Of a stretch of DNA of 64,000 bases, positions 32,547-41,200 are shown one piece after another (the stretch's first letter is position 1; each line of letters opens with the position of its first letter). The notes under the pieces are model-generated. The model was not told the DNA's origin. It made no database searches and was given only the letters and a program-made list of their open reading frames with translations. The translations under genes were made by a program, and so were the position numbers. This DNA comes from Jatrophihabitans_A sp035248685 (lineage in GTDB: Bacteria; Actinomycetota; Actinomycetes; Mycobacteriales; Jatrophihabitantaceae), in assembly GCA_035248685.1 (NCBI GenBank), contig DATFHF010000040.1, forward strand, positions 32,033-96,032. The letters are read 5' to 3'.

Positions 32547-33434
32547 ATGCCGGAACTACCGGAGATCGAAGCGTTGGCCGCCTTCCTACGCGAGCGCGCA
32601 GTCGGACGCATCGTGATCCGTTCCGACGTGGCCGCGTTCAGCGCGGTCAAGACCTTCGACCCGCCGCTCAGTGCGATCAACGGGCTGACCGTCACCGGGG
32701 CGGACCGGCATGGCAAGTTCCTGGACCTGGACATCGACGGCCTGCACCTGATCACTCACCTGTCCCGCGGCGGCTGGCTGCAATGGCGGGAGAAGCTCTC
32801 GCCCGTCCCACCTAAGCCCGGCCGGGGCCCGCTGGCCTTCCGGCTGCATCTGGCCCCGGATCCGAATGCCGCCGAGCCCGAGTCGGACGCCGCGGCCGGC
32901 TTCGACCTCACCGAGGCGGGCACCCAGAAGCGGCTCGCGGTGTACCTGGTGCGTGATCCGATGGACGTTCCCGGCATCGCCCGGCTCGGTCCGGACGCGA
33001 TGCGGATCAGCCTGGACGAGTTCGCCGCCGTGCTCGCCGGCCAACGGGGCCAGCTCAAGGGCGCGCTCACTACCCAGTCGGTGCTGGCCGGCGTGGGCAA
33101 CGCCTACTCCGACGAGATCCTGCACGCGGCCAAGCTGTCGCCGTTCGCGATCGCGGCCCGGCTGACCCCGGCCCAGGTCAGCACGCTGTACGACGCGATG
33201 CGTAAGACGCTGTCCGACGCCGTCCAGCGATCCGTCGGCCAGCAGGCGGCCACCCTGAAGTCGGAGAAGCGCAGCGGCCTGTCGGTACACGCCCGCACCG
33301 GGCTGCCCTGCCCGGTCTGCGGGGACACCGTGCGCGAGGTCTCGTTCGCCGACAAGTCGTTGCAGTACTGCCCGACCTGTCAGACCGGCGGCAAGAACCT
33401 GGCCGACAGACGGCTATCCAGGCTGGTCAAGTAG
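32547..33434 (+). CDS. Fpg/Nei family DNA glycosylase
   Basis: A 295-residue base-excision repair enzyme. After Met removal the N-terminal Pro of MPELPEIEAL is the catalytic nucleophile, with Glu at the third position. An H2TH segment (TTQSVLAGVGNAYSDEILHAA near 182-200) binds DNA, and a C-terminal zinc finger has CPVC and CPTC pairs followed by the Arg of GGKNLADRRLSRL. Which lesion it prefers (formamidopyrimidine or oxidised pyrimidines) cannot be told; the sequence type is the actinobacterial Fpg/Nei group. ATG 32547 is chosen over the longer frame because the nucleophile Pro must be residue 2. Confidence 0.9.
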   Translation: MPELPEIEALAAFLRERAVGRIVIRSDVAAFSAVKTFDPPLSAINGLTVTGADRHGKFLDLDIDGLHLITHLSRGGWLQWREKLSPVPPKPGRGPLAFRLHLAPDPNAAEPESDAAAGFDLTEAGTQKRLAVYLVRDPMDVPGIARLGPDAMRISLDEFAAVLAGQRGQLKGALTTQSVLAGVGNAYSDEILHAAKLSPFAIAARLTPAQVSTLYDAMRKTLSDAVQRSVGQQAATLKSEKRSGLSVHARTGLPCPVCGDTVREVSFADKSLQYCPTCQTGGKNLADRRLSRLVK

Positions 33435-33463
33435 TGACCCACCCGGCCGGCAGCTAACCCGCC

Positions 33464-34336
33464 ATGGTCCGTCCGCTATCCCGCAGCCGCCGCCCACCAC
33501 GGCCGCCCTGCGCGCACCCGCTGGTGATCGCGCACCGGGGCGCGTCCTCCGAGGTGGCCGAGCACACGCTGCCGGCGTACCTGCAAGCGATCGAGGACGG
33601 CGCGGACGGCTTGGAGTGTGACGTCCGGCTGACCCGGGACGGGCACCTGGTGTGCGTCCACGACCGGACGGTAAACCGCACCTCCAACGGGCAGGGCATC
33701 GTCAGCGAACTCGACCTGTCCGGCCTGGAAAGCCTGGACTTCCAGTCCTGGCATGACGACCTGCCGGCCTCGGCCGACGAACTGCTCGAGCAGCCGTATC
33801 TGGCCGGGGTGGCCCCGGACCGGCTGGCCCCGGGCAGCCCGACCGTGCTCACCCTGGAAAACCTGCTATCGGTGGTCGCCGACACCGACCGGCCGGTGAA
33901 GCTGCTGATCGAGACCAAACATCCCACCCGGTACGGCGGCTTGGTCGAGCAGGAGCTGGTCCGGATGCTCCGGCGGTTCGGCTGGGCCGGCGACGCAGAA
34001 GCCGAGCACCGGGTCACCATCATGAGCTTCGCCAGCGTGGCGCTGCGCCGGGTGCGGCTACTGGCGCCGGCGGTACCGCTGGTGCTGCTGCTGGATCGGG
34101 CTTCGCTGCTGCGCCGCGCCGGCACCCTGCCGGCCGGGGTGCACACCGCCGGACCCGGGATCGGGGCGCTGCGCAGTGAGCCGAGCTACGCCGAGCGGGT
34201 GCATGCCGCCGGCAACCGGGTGTACTGCTGGACGGTCGACGAGCCGGCCGACGTCGAACTGGTCCACGAATTGGGCGTCGACGCGATCATCACCAACCGG
34301 CCGCGCCAGGTGCGCGGCCAACTCGGATACGCCTGA
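33464..34336 (+). CDS. Glycerophosphodiester phosphodiesterase
   Basis: A 290-residue GDPD-fold enzyme that releases glycerol-3-phosphate from glycerophosphodiesters. Motifs: VIAHRGASSEVAEHTLPAYLQAIEDGADGLECDVRLTRDGHLVCVHD (about 23-69), which includes the HR, E-x-D metal ligands and the HD catalytic His. LKLLIETKHP supplies the third metal ligand, and YCWTVDEPADVELVHELGVDAIITNRP is the C-terminal signature. No signal peptide, so probably cytosolic. It follows the glycosylase by 29 bases on the same strand. Confidence 0.93.
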   Translation: MVRPLSRSRRPPRPPCAHPLVIAHRGASSEVAEHTLPAYLQAIEDGADGLECDVRLTRDGHLVCVHDRTVNRTSNGQGIVSELDLSGLESLDFQSWHDDLPASADELLEQPYLAGVAPDRLAPGSPTVLTLENLLSVVADTDRPVKLLIETKHPTRYGGLVEQELVRMLRRFGWAGDAEAEHRVTIMSFASVALRRVRLLAPAVPLVLLLDRASLLRRAGTLPAGVHTAGPGIGALRSEPSYAERVHAAGNRVYCWTVDEPADVELVHELGVDAIITNRPRQVRGQLGYA

Positions 34337-34430
34337 TCACACCGCGCTTTCCGAAAGGCGAGATTTCGCTACAGCCAGTAGCGTTCCCGATGAGTTGCTA
34401 GGCAGTGTGCCTGGATTCGGCCTTCCTGCT

Positions 34431-34456
34431 GTTTATCCGGTCAAGATTGCGGGTAC
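34431..34456 (+). promoter_or_regulatory. SigB/SigF-type stress promoter
   Basis: GTTT (34431-34434), a 16-base spacer and GGGTAC (34451-34456) fit the GTTT-N14-18-GGGTA[TC] pattern of group 3 general-stress sigma factors. It lies 73 bases upstream of the RsbW-like gene, with no gene between. Inference from consensus only. Confidence 0.5.
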
Positions 34457-34529
34457 AACCTTTACCGACCGGGGGGCGCGCAGCGGGACGGCCGGAGCAG
34501 TGGCCGACCAGCGAGGCGGGAGGGGTTCG

Positions 34530-34952
34530 ATGTCCATATTGATCGTGCGGCATACCCCGTCCAGCGCCTCGATCGTCCGGAGAGAAGTCCAGGCGGCCTT
34601 TCTCGACGCGGGCGCGTCCGAAGAGGACGCCTTCGATGCGGCCCTGATCGCCAGCGAGTTGGTGAGCAATGCGGTCCGGCATGCCGCCCCGCTACCGTCC
34701 GGGCAACTCGCCGTCGAATGGCTGCTGGACGGCGACGGTTACCGGATTTCGGTCACCGACGGTGGCAGCCCGCACCGGATCGGCTCGCGGGTGGCCGGCG
34801 CTCGCGACCTGAGCGGGCGCGGCCTGACCATCGTCGCCGCACTGGCCGAGGACTGGGGGGTGTCGGCCGGCAGCGGGCCCGGGCAGACCACGGTATGGGC
34901 CCGCGGGCTGCTCAACCGGTCGAGCCACACCGGGCTGGCGTCCACCCACTGA
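34530..34952 (+). CDS. RsbW-like ATP-binding protein (HATPase anti-sigma type)
   Basis: A 140-residue single-domain GHKL ATPase. Motifs: FDAALIASELVSNAVRHAAP (N box, about 36-55), YRISVTDGGSPHRIG (G1 box, about 73-87) and SGRGLTIVAALAEDWGVS (G2 box). This is the form of anti-sigma kinases such as RsbW/SpoIIAB and of many orphan actinobacterial relatives. ATG 34530 follows GGGAGGGG at five bases; an upstream extension overlaps the GDPD gene. A SigB/SigF-type promoter upstream suggests stress control and possible feedback. No sigma factor or antagonist gene lies next to it. Confidence 0.85.
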   Translation: MSILIVRHTPSSASIVRREVQAAFLDAGASEEDAFDAALIASELVSNAVRHAAPLPSGQLAVEWLLDGDGYRISVTDGGSPHRIGSRVAGARDLSGRGLTIVAALAEDWGVSAGSGPGQTTVWARGLLNRSSHTGLASTH

Positions 34953-34968
34953 CCGCTACCGGCAAACG

Positions 34969-37563
34969 TCAGACGCTCAGACGGCTGCCGATATCGGTCC
35001 GGCGGTTGATGCCGAGTTTGTCGTAGACCCGGGCCAGATGCGTCTGCACGGTGCGAGCGGAGATACCGAGCCGGTCGGCGATGGCAGCGTCGGAGTCGCC
35101 ACTGGCCGCCAACGCGGCAATCTGCCGTTCCCGGGTAGTCAGCGGCACCGCCACCGCGGCGCCGGCCAGCCAGGGCGTCACCGCACCCTCGCAGCGCGCC
35201 CACAGCAGCGCCGCTTGGGCCGCGCTGGCCCGAGCCGGACGAGGGTGCCCGGCAGCGGTATGCGCCAGCGCAGCCTCGGCAGCGGCCTCGGCCGCCAGCA
35301 GCATCGCGTGGTGCGCCTCGAACCGGCGGGCGACCTCATCCAAGCCGACCGGGTCGCGGGCGGCCAAGGCCGAGGCGTGGTCGATCAGGCACCAGGCGAA
35401 CGTCCCGTCGACGTGAGTGGCGGCCTCCCGCAGCGGGATCAGGATGGCTCGGGCGGCGCCGTAGCGGGCCGCATCGTGATAGCCCGCAAGGGCGACGTTC
35501 CATTGCTCCCGGTCAGCGGCCAGGCCGGCGGCCCAGGCCGCATGGTCGGCGGCCTCGGCCATCCGCAGCCCGGCGGCCTGCACCGCCGCCACCGCCAGCT
35601 CGAACTCCGGTTCGTACATCTTCATTCGCGGCGCATCCGCGCAGGCGTCCAGGCTCTGCTGAGCGGCGCTCAGATCTCCGACGGTTGCCGCCGCCCGGGC
35701 CAGCATCGAACTGATATGCCGCAGGAACGACTGGTCGAACGGGGTCAATGAGCCCAGGCAACGGCGGAATCCCCGCAGCGCGGTGGTCGGCCGGCCGCGC
35801 ATGAGCGCCACCCGGGCCAGGCAGTACTCGCCGCGCGGGCCGGTGAACGGGTCGTGGTCGGCCACGGCCTGTTCCCGCATCCGGAGTGCGCGTTCCTCGG
35901 CACGGTCCAGCTCGCCCTCTTCGAGCAGGGCGCAGATCGCGATCAGCTCAATACTGGCCGCGCCGAACGGCACCACGTCCCGGACCGTCGCGGCGATTGG
36001 GCCGACGGCGTCGGCCAGCGCGACCGCCCGGCGGGTATGGCCGAGCCAGTACTCGGCCCCCACCGCCGCGATTGCCGCGTGCGTCCGGGCCACCGGGTGC
36101 ACGGCCGGGTCGTCGACGAGGACGCCGGCCACCGCGATCGCGTCGGCCAACCGTCCGTCGAAGGCCAGCAGCGATGCGTACAGCCCACGCAGTTGATCGC
36201 TGGCGGCCGGCTCACCGGCCATCACCCCGGCCACCAGATCGGCGGCGCCGCCGGCATCGCCGGTCAGCAGGCCCTGCCCGACCGCGGCGCAGTACACCAG
36301 CGCTTCCCGGTCGGCTGAGGTGAGCGAGTCCGGCGGCAACGCCTCGGTCAGCTTGCTGGCCTCGGCAGTGCGTCCGGCGTGGGTGAGGATCTCGGCGAGC
36401 AGCAGCGTTGCCTGCATGGAGCCGGTTACCTCGTGCGCGTGCCGGGCCAACCGCTCGGCGGTGTCCAGGCTTAGCGTGCGCGCCGCTCGGGCGGCCGCCA
36501 GCAGCCGCTCCGGGTCATTGGACCATCCGCTCTCCAGCCGCCACAGCGCGGCGCGGACCAAGTCGTGCGGCGACGGGTGCTCGATCGCCTCCAGCTTGCT
36601 CGCCAGTGACAACCGAAGCCGGCGCAGCCGCAACGGCGGTATGTCGGCGCGCAGCACCTCACCGTGCAGTGGGTGCGCGCTGCTGACCTCGGGGCCGGCC
36701 AGCCCGGTACGGACGGTGATCAGCCGGTCGGCGTCCAGCTCGTCCAGCACGCTCTCCCCGACCAGGGTGGTGACCACCGAGATCGCCAGCGGCTCGCCGG
36801 CAGCCACCGTTTCCAGCGCGGACCGCTGCGCGTCCGGCAGTGCGGCCAGCCGGGACCGGATCAGCTCCCGGACACCGCTACTGATCGGCGGCTCGCCGGC
36901 CAACGTCCAGGCGGTGCCCCGCCACACCAGGGTGGACACCTCCAGCGCGGCGCTGACCAGCTCGCGCAGCAACAGCGGATTGCCCTGGGCCCGGCCGGCG
37001 AACGCCCGAGCTACCGCCGAGTCGACCGGGCCGCCGAGCACGGCCTCGATGAGCTCGGCAACCTGGTCGTCGGTCAAACCGGCCAGTTCGATCCGCTCGC
37101 ACCAGCCATCGCACCACAACCGCTCGATGCCGGCGGGCAGCTGGAGATTGCGGGCGGTCGCCAGCACCGTGGCCTGGGAGTCGGCGACCAGCTGGAGCAG
37201 CACCTGTGCCGAGCGCGGGTCGAGCAGTTGGGCGTCATCGACCACGAACAGCACCCGGCTACCGGCCGGTCGGGCGAACGCCTCGGACACCCGACGCGCC
37301 ACCTCGACGGGGTGTAGGAGCGACGTGTCGGCGGCCCGCAGCGCCGCCGCGAAGGCCTCGAACGGGGCGCCATTGGATACCGCGTGTCCGACCACGCGGC
37401 CGACCGGCATGGTCCGGCCGATGGTTTCCTCCGCGCGCCGGGCCAGCGCGGTCTTGCCGATGCCCGGCTCACCGACGATGAGTGCGCCGACACCGGAGGT
37501 CACCAACGAGTCGATGCGCGCCAGCTCTTCGGCACGACCGACGAAGGGCCACCGATGGGCCAT
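34969..37563 (-). CDS. Large ATP-binding LuxR-family regulator (LAL/MalT type)
   Basis: An 864-residue regulator. Residues 1-250 are a STAND/AAA-like ATPase with Walker A GALIVGEPGIGKTAL near 28-42 and Walker B RVLFVVDDAQLLD near 111. A long alpha-helical repeat region (about 300-790, TPR-like, Ala/Leu-rich) probably senses a ligand. The C-terminal LuxR helix-turn-helix is TTRERQIAALAASGDSDAAI through ARVYDKLGINRRTDIG. ATG 37563 is used because Walker homology begins soon after; a frame to 37716 lacks homology. It is convergent with the RsbW-like gene (16 bases apart). The target genes are not evident. Confidence 0.88.
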   Translation of the reverse strand: MAHRWPFVGRAEELARIDSLVTSGVGALIVGEPGIGKTALARRAEETIGRTMPVGRVVGHAVSNGAPFEAFAAALRAADTSLLHPVEVARRVSEAFARPAGSRVLFVVDDAQLLDPRSAQVLLQLVADSQATVLATARNLQLPAGIERLWCDGWCERIELAGLTDDQVAELIEAVLGGPVDSAVARAFAGRAQGNPLLLRELVSAALEVSTLVWRGTAWTLAGEPPISSGVRELIRSRLAALPDAQRSALETVAAGEPLAISVVTTLVGESVLDELDADRLITVRTGLAGPEVSSAHPLHGEVLRADIPPLRLRRLRLSLASKLEAIEHPSPHDLVRAALWRLESGWSNDPERLLAAARAARTLSLDTAERLARHAHEVTGSMQATLLLAEILTHAGRTAEASKLTEALPPDSLTSADREALVYCAAVGQGLLTGDAGGAADLVAGVMAGEPAASDQLRGLYASLLAFDGRLADAIAVAGVLVDDPAVHPVARTHAAIAAVGAEYWLGHTRRAVALADAVGPIAATVRDVVPFGAASIELIAICALLEEGELDRAEERALRMREQAVADHDPFTGPRGEYCLARVALMRGRPTTALRGFRRCLGSLTPFDQSFLRHISSMLARAAATVGDLSAAQQSLDACADAPRMKMYEPEFELAVAAVQAAGLRMAEAADHAAWAAGLAADREQWNVALAGYHDAARYGAARAILIPLREAATHVDGTFAWCLIDHASALAARDPVGLDEVARRFEAHHAMLLAAEAAAEAALAHTAAGHPRPARASAAQAALLWARCEGAVTPWLAGAAVAVPLTTRERQIAALAASGDSDAAIADRLGISARTVQTHLARVYDKLGINRRTDIGSRLSV

Positions 37564-37755
37564 GGCTCGCACCGTACCGCGACCGGCGCGGGCCCGTCCC
37601 GGCGATCGAGTTCTTGACACCGGCCAGCATCGCGCGCCGGCCGGGGAGGGCACATCGGTAGCCAGTACGTAGTGGCTACGGATGCGCAACCTGTCCGCAC
37701 CGGCTTGAGTAGCCATACCGACAATTAGCGGACCAGCCCGACCGAGGACGAAGCC

Positions 37756-38265
37756 ATGCGACGCCTAACCCAGCCAGCTCGCCGCAGCCGCGGCGCAGCG
37801 ACCACCGCTTGGCTAGCTTGCCTGGCCTGCCTGGCGGCTCTGGTCACCGGATGCAGCAGCAGCAAGGCCAAGTCGCCACCGCCGACCGCGCGGAACAGCA
37901 TCTCGCTGCCGACGACCGCCAGCACCACCTTGCCCAGCTCGTCCACCCCGGCGGCGCCCACCACCACCGCCGCCGCCAAGAGCGACCTGTCGGGCACCTG
38001 GTCCGGGCAGTACAGCGGCGCGTTCACCGGCACGTTCAAGCTCACCTGGGTGCAAACCGGGTCGACCCTGACCGGCACCATCAACCTTTCGACGAGCCCC
38101 GGCGAAACGCCGCTGACCGGCACGGTCAGCGGTGACACGATCAGCTTCGGCACCGTCGGCTCGGCCGCGATCACCTACTCCGGCAAGGTGTCCGGCAATT
38201 CGATGTCCGGCAGCTACCAGATCGGTGGGGCACCCGGCGGTCCGTGGAGCGCCACCAAGTCCTAA
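37756..38265 (+). CDS. Small secreted lipoprotein with beta-rich domain
   Basis: A 169-residue protein. A basic n-region (RRLTQPARRSRG) and a hydrophobic stretch end in the lipobox LVTGC, with the lipidated Cys near 33. A Ser/Thr/Pro/Ala-rich linker (35-77) is followed by a compact domain, LSGTWSGQYSGAFTGTFKLTW through TYSGKVSGNSMSGSYQIG, with alternating short strands. This resembles lipocalin-like or avidin-like extracellular beta barrels of unknown ligand. It stands alone between the LAL regulator (divergent) and the end of the gdh gene (convergent). Confidence 0.8.
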   Translation: MRRLTQPARRSRGAATTAWLACLACLAALVTGCSSSKAKSPPPTARNSISLPTTASTTLPSSSTPAAPTTTAAAKSDLSGTWSGQYSGAFTGTFKLTWVQTGSTLTGTINLSTSPGETPLTGTVSGDTISFGTVGSAAITYSGKVSGNSMSGSYQIGGAPGGPWSATKS

Positions 38266-38277
38266 GCCGCAACGGGC

Positions 38278-41200
38278 TCAGCTGGGCAGGCTACGCATCA
38301 CCCGCAGCGCCACCGACAGCGTCGCCAGATCTATCTCATCCCGGGACAGCGCCTCGGCGAAGGTGGCCCGGGCCCGCTCGATCCGTTCCGGATTCTGCTG
38401 TGCCCACTGAGCCATTCGCTCGGTGGCGAGCAGGTCGGAGTCGGTGTTGCGCAACACCGAGGTGGTGATCGCGGCGAGGGCGGCGTACACGTCGTGCCGG
38501 ATCGCGGCCCGAGCCAGCGCCGACCAGCGATCCTCGCGCGGCAGGTTCGTCACGGCGGACAGGATGTCGTCCGCGCTGAGCTGTTCGGACAGCGCGAAGT
38601 GCAGGTCCGCGATCTCCTCCGGCGACCGGTCGTTCGCAACCGCGATCTCGACCACGTCCAACAGCAGGAACGAGGTGAGCAGGTTGGTGATCCGCAGCGC
38701 CAGCTCGCGGGGCAGGCCGTGCCCGATCAGCCGGTCCACGTCGGCATAGTGGTTTTCCCGCTCCCGGCCGCGCAGCAGGTCGGGCACCTTCGGCGTCAAC
38801 GCGTCCACGGCCGGCTTGAACCGGGCGATCTCGGTGGCCACGTCTCCGATCGGGAACCGCACGTCGATCAGCCAGCGCACCGCCCGGTCCACCGTCCGAC
38901 GTACCTCGCGGTAGCCGATGTGCTGGGCATTGGTCGGCACGTGGTTATCCAGCGCCTGCAACTCCTGCCAGATCGCCGGCAACCCGAACACCTCGCGGAC
39001 CACGGTGTAGGCGCGCGCCACCGTCGCGGCGTCCGCACCGGTCTCCTCCTGCGCCCGGAAGACGAAGGTGGTACCGCCGCGGTTGACCATGTCGTTCACC
39101 ACGCAGGTGGTGATGATCTCCCGGCGCAGCGGATGCTCATCCAGCGAGGATGCCAACTGCTGGGCGATCGGATGGGGGAAATACTCGCGCAGCACCTGCT
39201 GGAACCACGGCTCGTCCGGCAGCGTCGAGTCGCTGAGCCGTTCGGCCAGCGCGATCTTGACGTAGGCGGCGAGCACCGCCAGTTCCGGTGAGGTGAGCCC
39301 GGTGTGCTCGGCCTCCCGAGCGGCAAGTTCCTTGTCCGACGGCAAGAACTCGATGTGCCGATCGAGCAGGCCGGCCTTTTCCATTTGCATGATCAATCGG
39401 CGGTGCACCGAGACCAGCGCCCGGGCACCGTGCCGGGCGACCCCGAGCAGGACGTTCTGCTGGTAGTTGTCCACCAGCACCAGCCGGGCCACCTCATCGG
39501 TTACCGAGGCCAACAGCTCGTTACGGTGCGGCGTGTCGAGCAGGCCGGCGCGGACGGCTGAGTCGAGCAGGATCTTGATATTGACCTCGTGGTCGGAGGT
39601 GTCCACCCCGGCCGAGTTGTCGATCGCGTCGGTGTTCACCCGGCCGCCGGCGCGGGCGTACTCGATCCGGCCGCGTTGGGTGAGGCCGAGGTTGCCGCCC
39701 TCCCCGACCACCTTCGCTCGCAACTCATCACCGTTGGCCCGCAACGCGTCGTTCGCCTTGTCGCCGGCGTCCAGGTTGGTCTCGGTGGAGGCCTTGACGT
39801 AGGTGCCGATGCCGCCGTTCCAGAGCAGGTCGACCGGTGCGGTAAGGATGGCGTGGATCAGCGCCGCGGGCGCCAGCGAGCAGCCGCCGGCGCTGATACC
39901 CAGCGCTTCGGCCACCTCGGCGCTCACCGGAATCGACTTCATGGTGCGGGCGAAAACCCCGCCGCCGGCCGAGATCAGGGCCGGGTCGTAGTCGGCCCAG
40001 CTCGAGCGCGGCAAGGCGAACAACCGCTGCCGCTCGGCGAACGAGGTCTCGGCATCCGGGTTCGGGTCGAGGAAGATGTGCCGGTGGTCGAAGGCGGCCA
40101 ATAGCCGGATGTGCTTGCTCAGCAGCATGCCGTTGCCGAACACGTCACCGGACATGTCACCGATGCCCACCACGGTGAAGTCCTGCCGCTGGGTGTCGAC
40201 GCCCAGCTCGCGGAAGTGGTACTTCACCGACTCCCAGGCACCCTTTGCGGTGATGCCCATGGCCTTGTGGTCATAGCCGACCGAACCACCTGAGGCGAAG
40301 GCATCGCCCAGCCAGAAGCCGCGATCGATGGCGATCCCGTTGGCGATGTCGGAGAAGGTGGCGGTGCCCTTGTCGGCAGCCACCACCAGGTACGGGTCGT
40401 CCCCGTCGTAGCACCGGGTGGCCGGCGGCTTGGCGACGTACTGCACCCCGTCGGCGTTGCGTCGGTAGTTGTCGGTCAACTCCAGCAGCGAGGTGACGAA
40501 CACCTTGTAGCAGGCGACCCCTTCGGCGAACCAGGCGTCGCGATCCACCGCGGGATCCGGCAGCGACTTGGCGACGAACCCGCCCTTGGAACCGACCGGC
40601 ACGATAACGGTGTTCTTCACCATCTGGGCCTTGACCAGGCCGAGCACCTCGGTGCGGAAGTCCTCCCGACGATCCGACCAGCGCAGGCCACCTCGGGCCA
40701 CCGAGCCGAACCGCAGATGGACGCCCTCCACCCGCGGCGAGTACACCCAAATTTCGAACTTGGGGCGCGGCTCGGGTAGTTCGGCCACCGCCCGCGAGTC
40801 CAGCTTGACGGCCAGTGCCGCGGACGGGTTGCCGTCGGCGTCCCGCCGGTAGTAGTTGGTTCGCAGCGAAGCGTTGATGACATCCAGCAATGAGCGCAGG
40901 ATCCGGTCCTGGTCCAGGCTGGACACCCCGGCCAGCGCGTCATCGATGGCGGTCCGAGCAGCCTCCTGAGCGGACGCCGAGCTCGCCTCGTCCAGCCTCG
41001 GGTCGAACCTGGCCTCGAACAGCTCGACCAGCAGCCGGGCGATCGCGGTGTTCTGGCTCAGGGTCTGCTCGATATAGCCCTGGCTGAAGGTGGTTCCGGC
41101 CTGCCGCAGGTACTTGGCGTAGGCCCGCAGCACGGTGGTCTGCTGCCAGGTCAGGCCGGCTCGCACCACCAGGGCGTTGAAGCCGTCCTGCTCCACTCCG

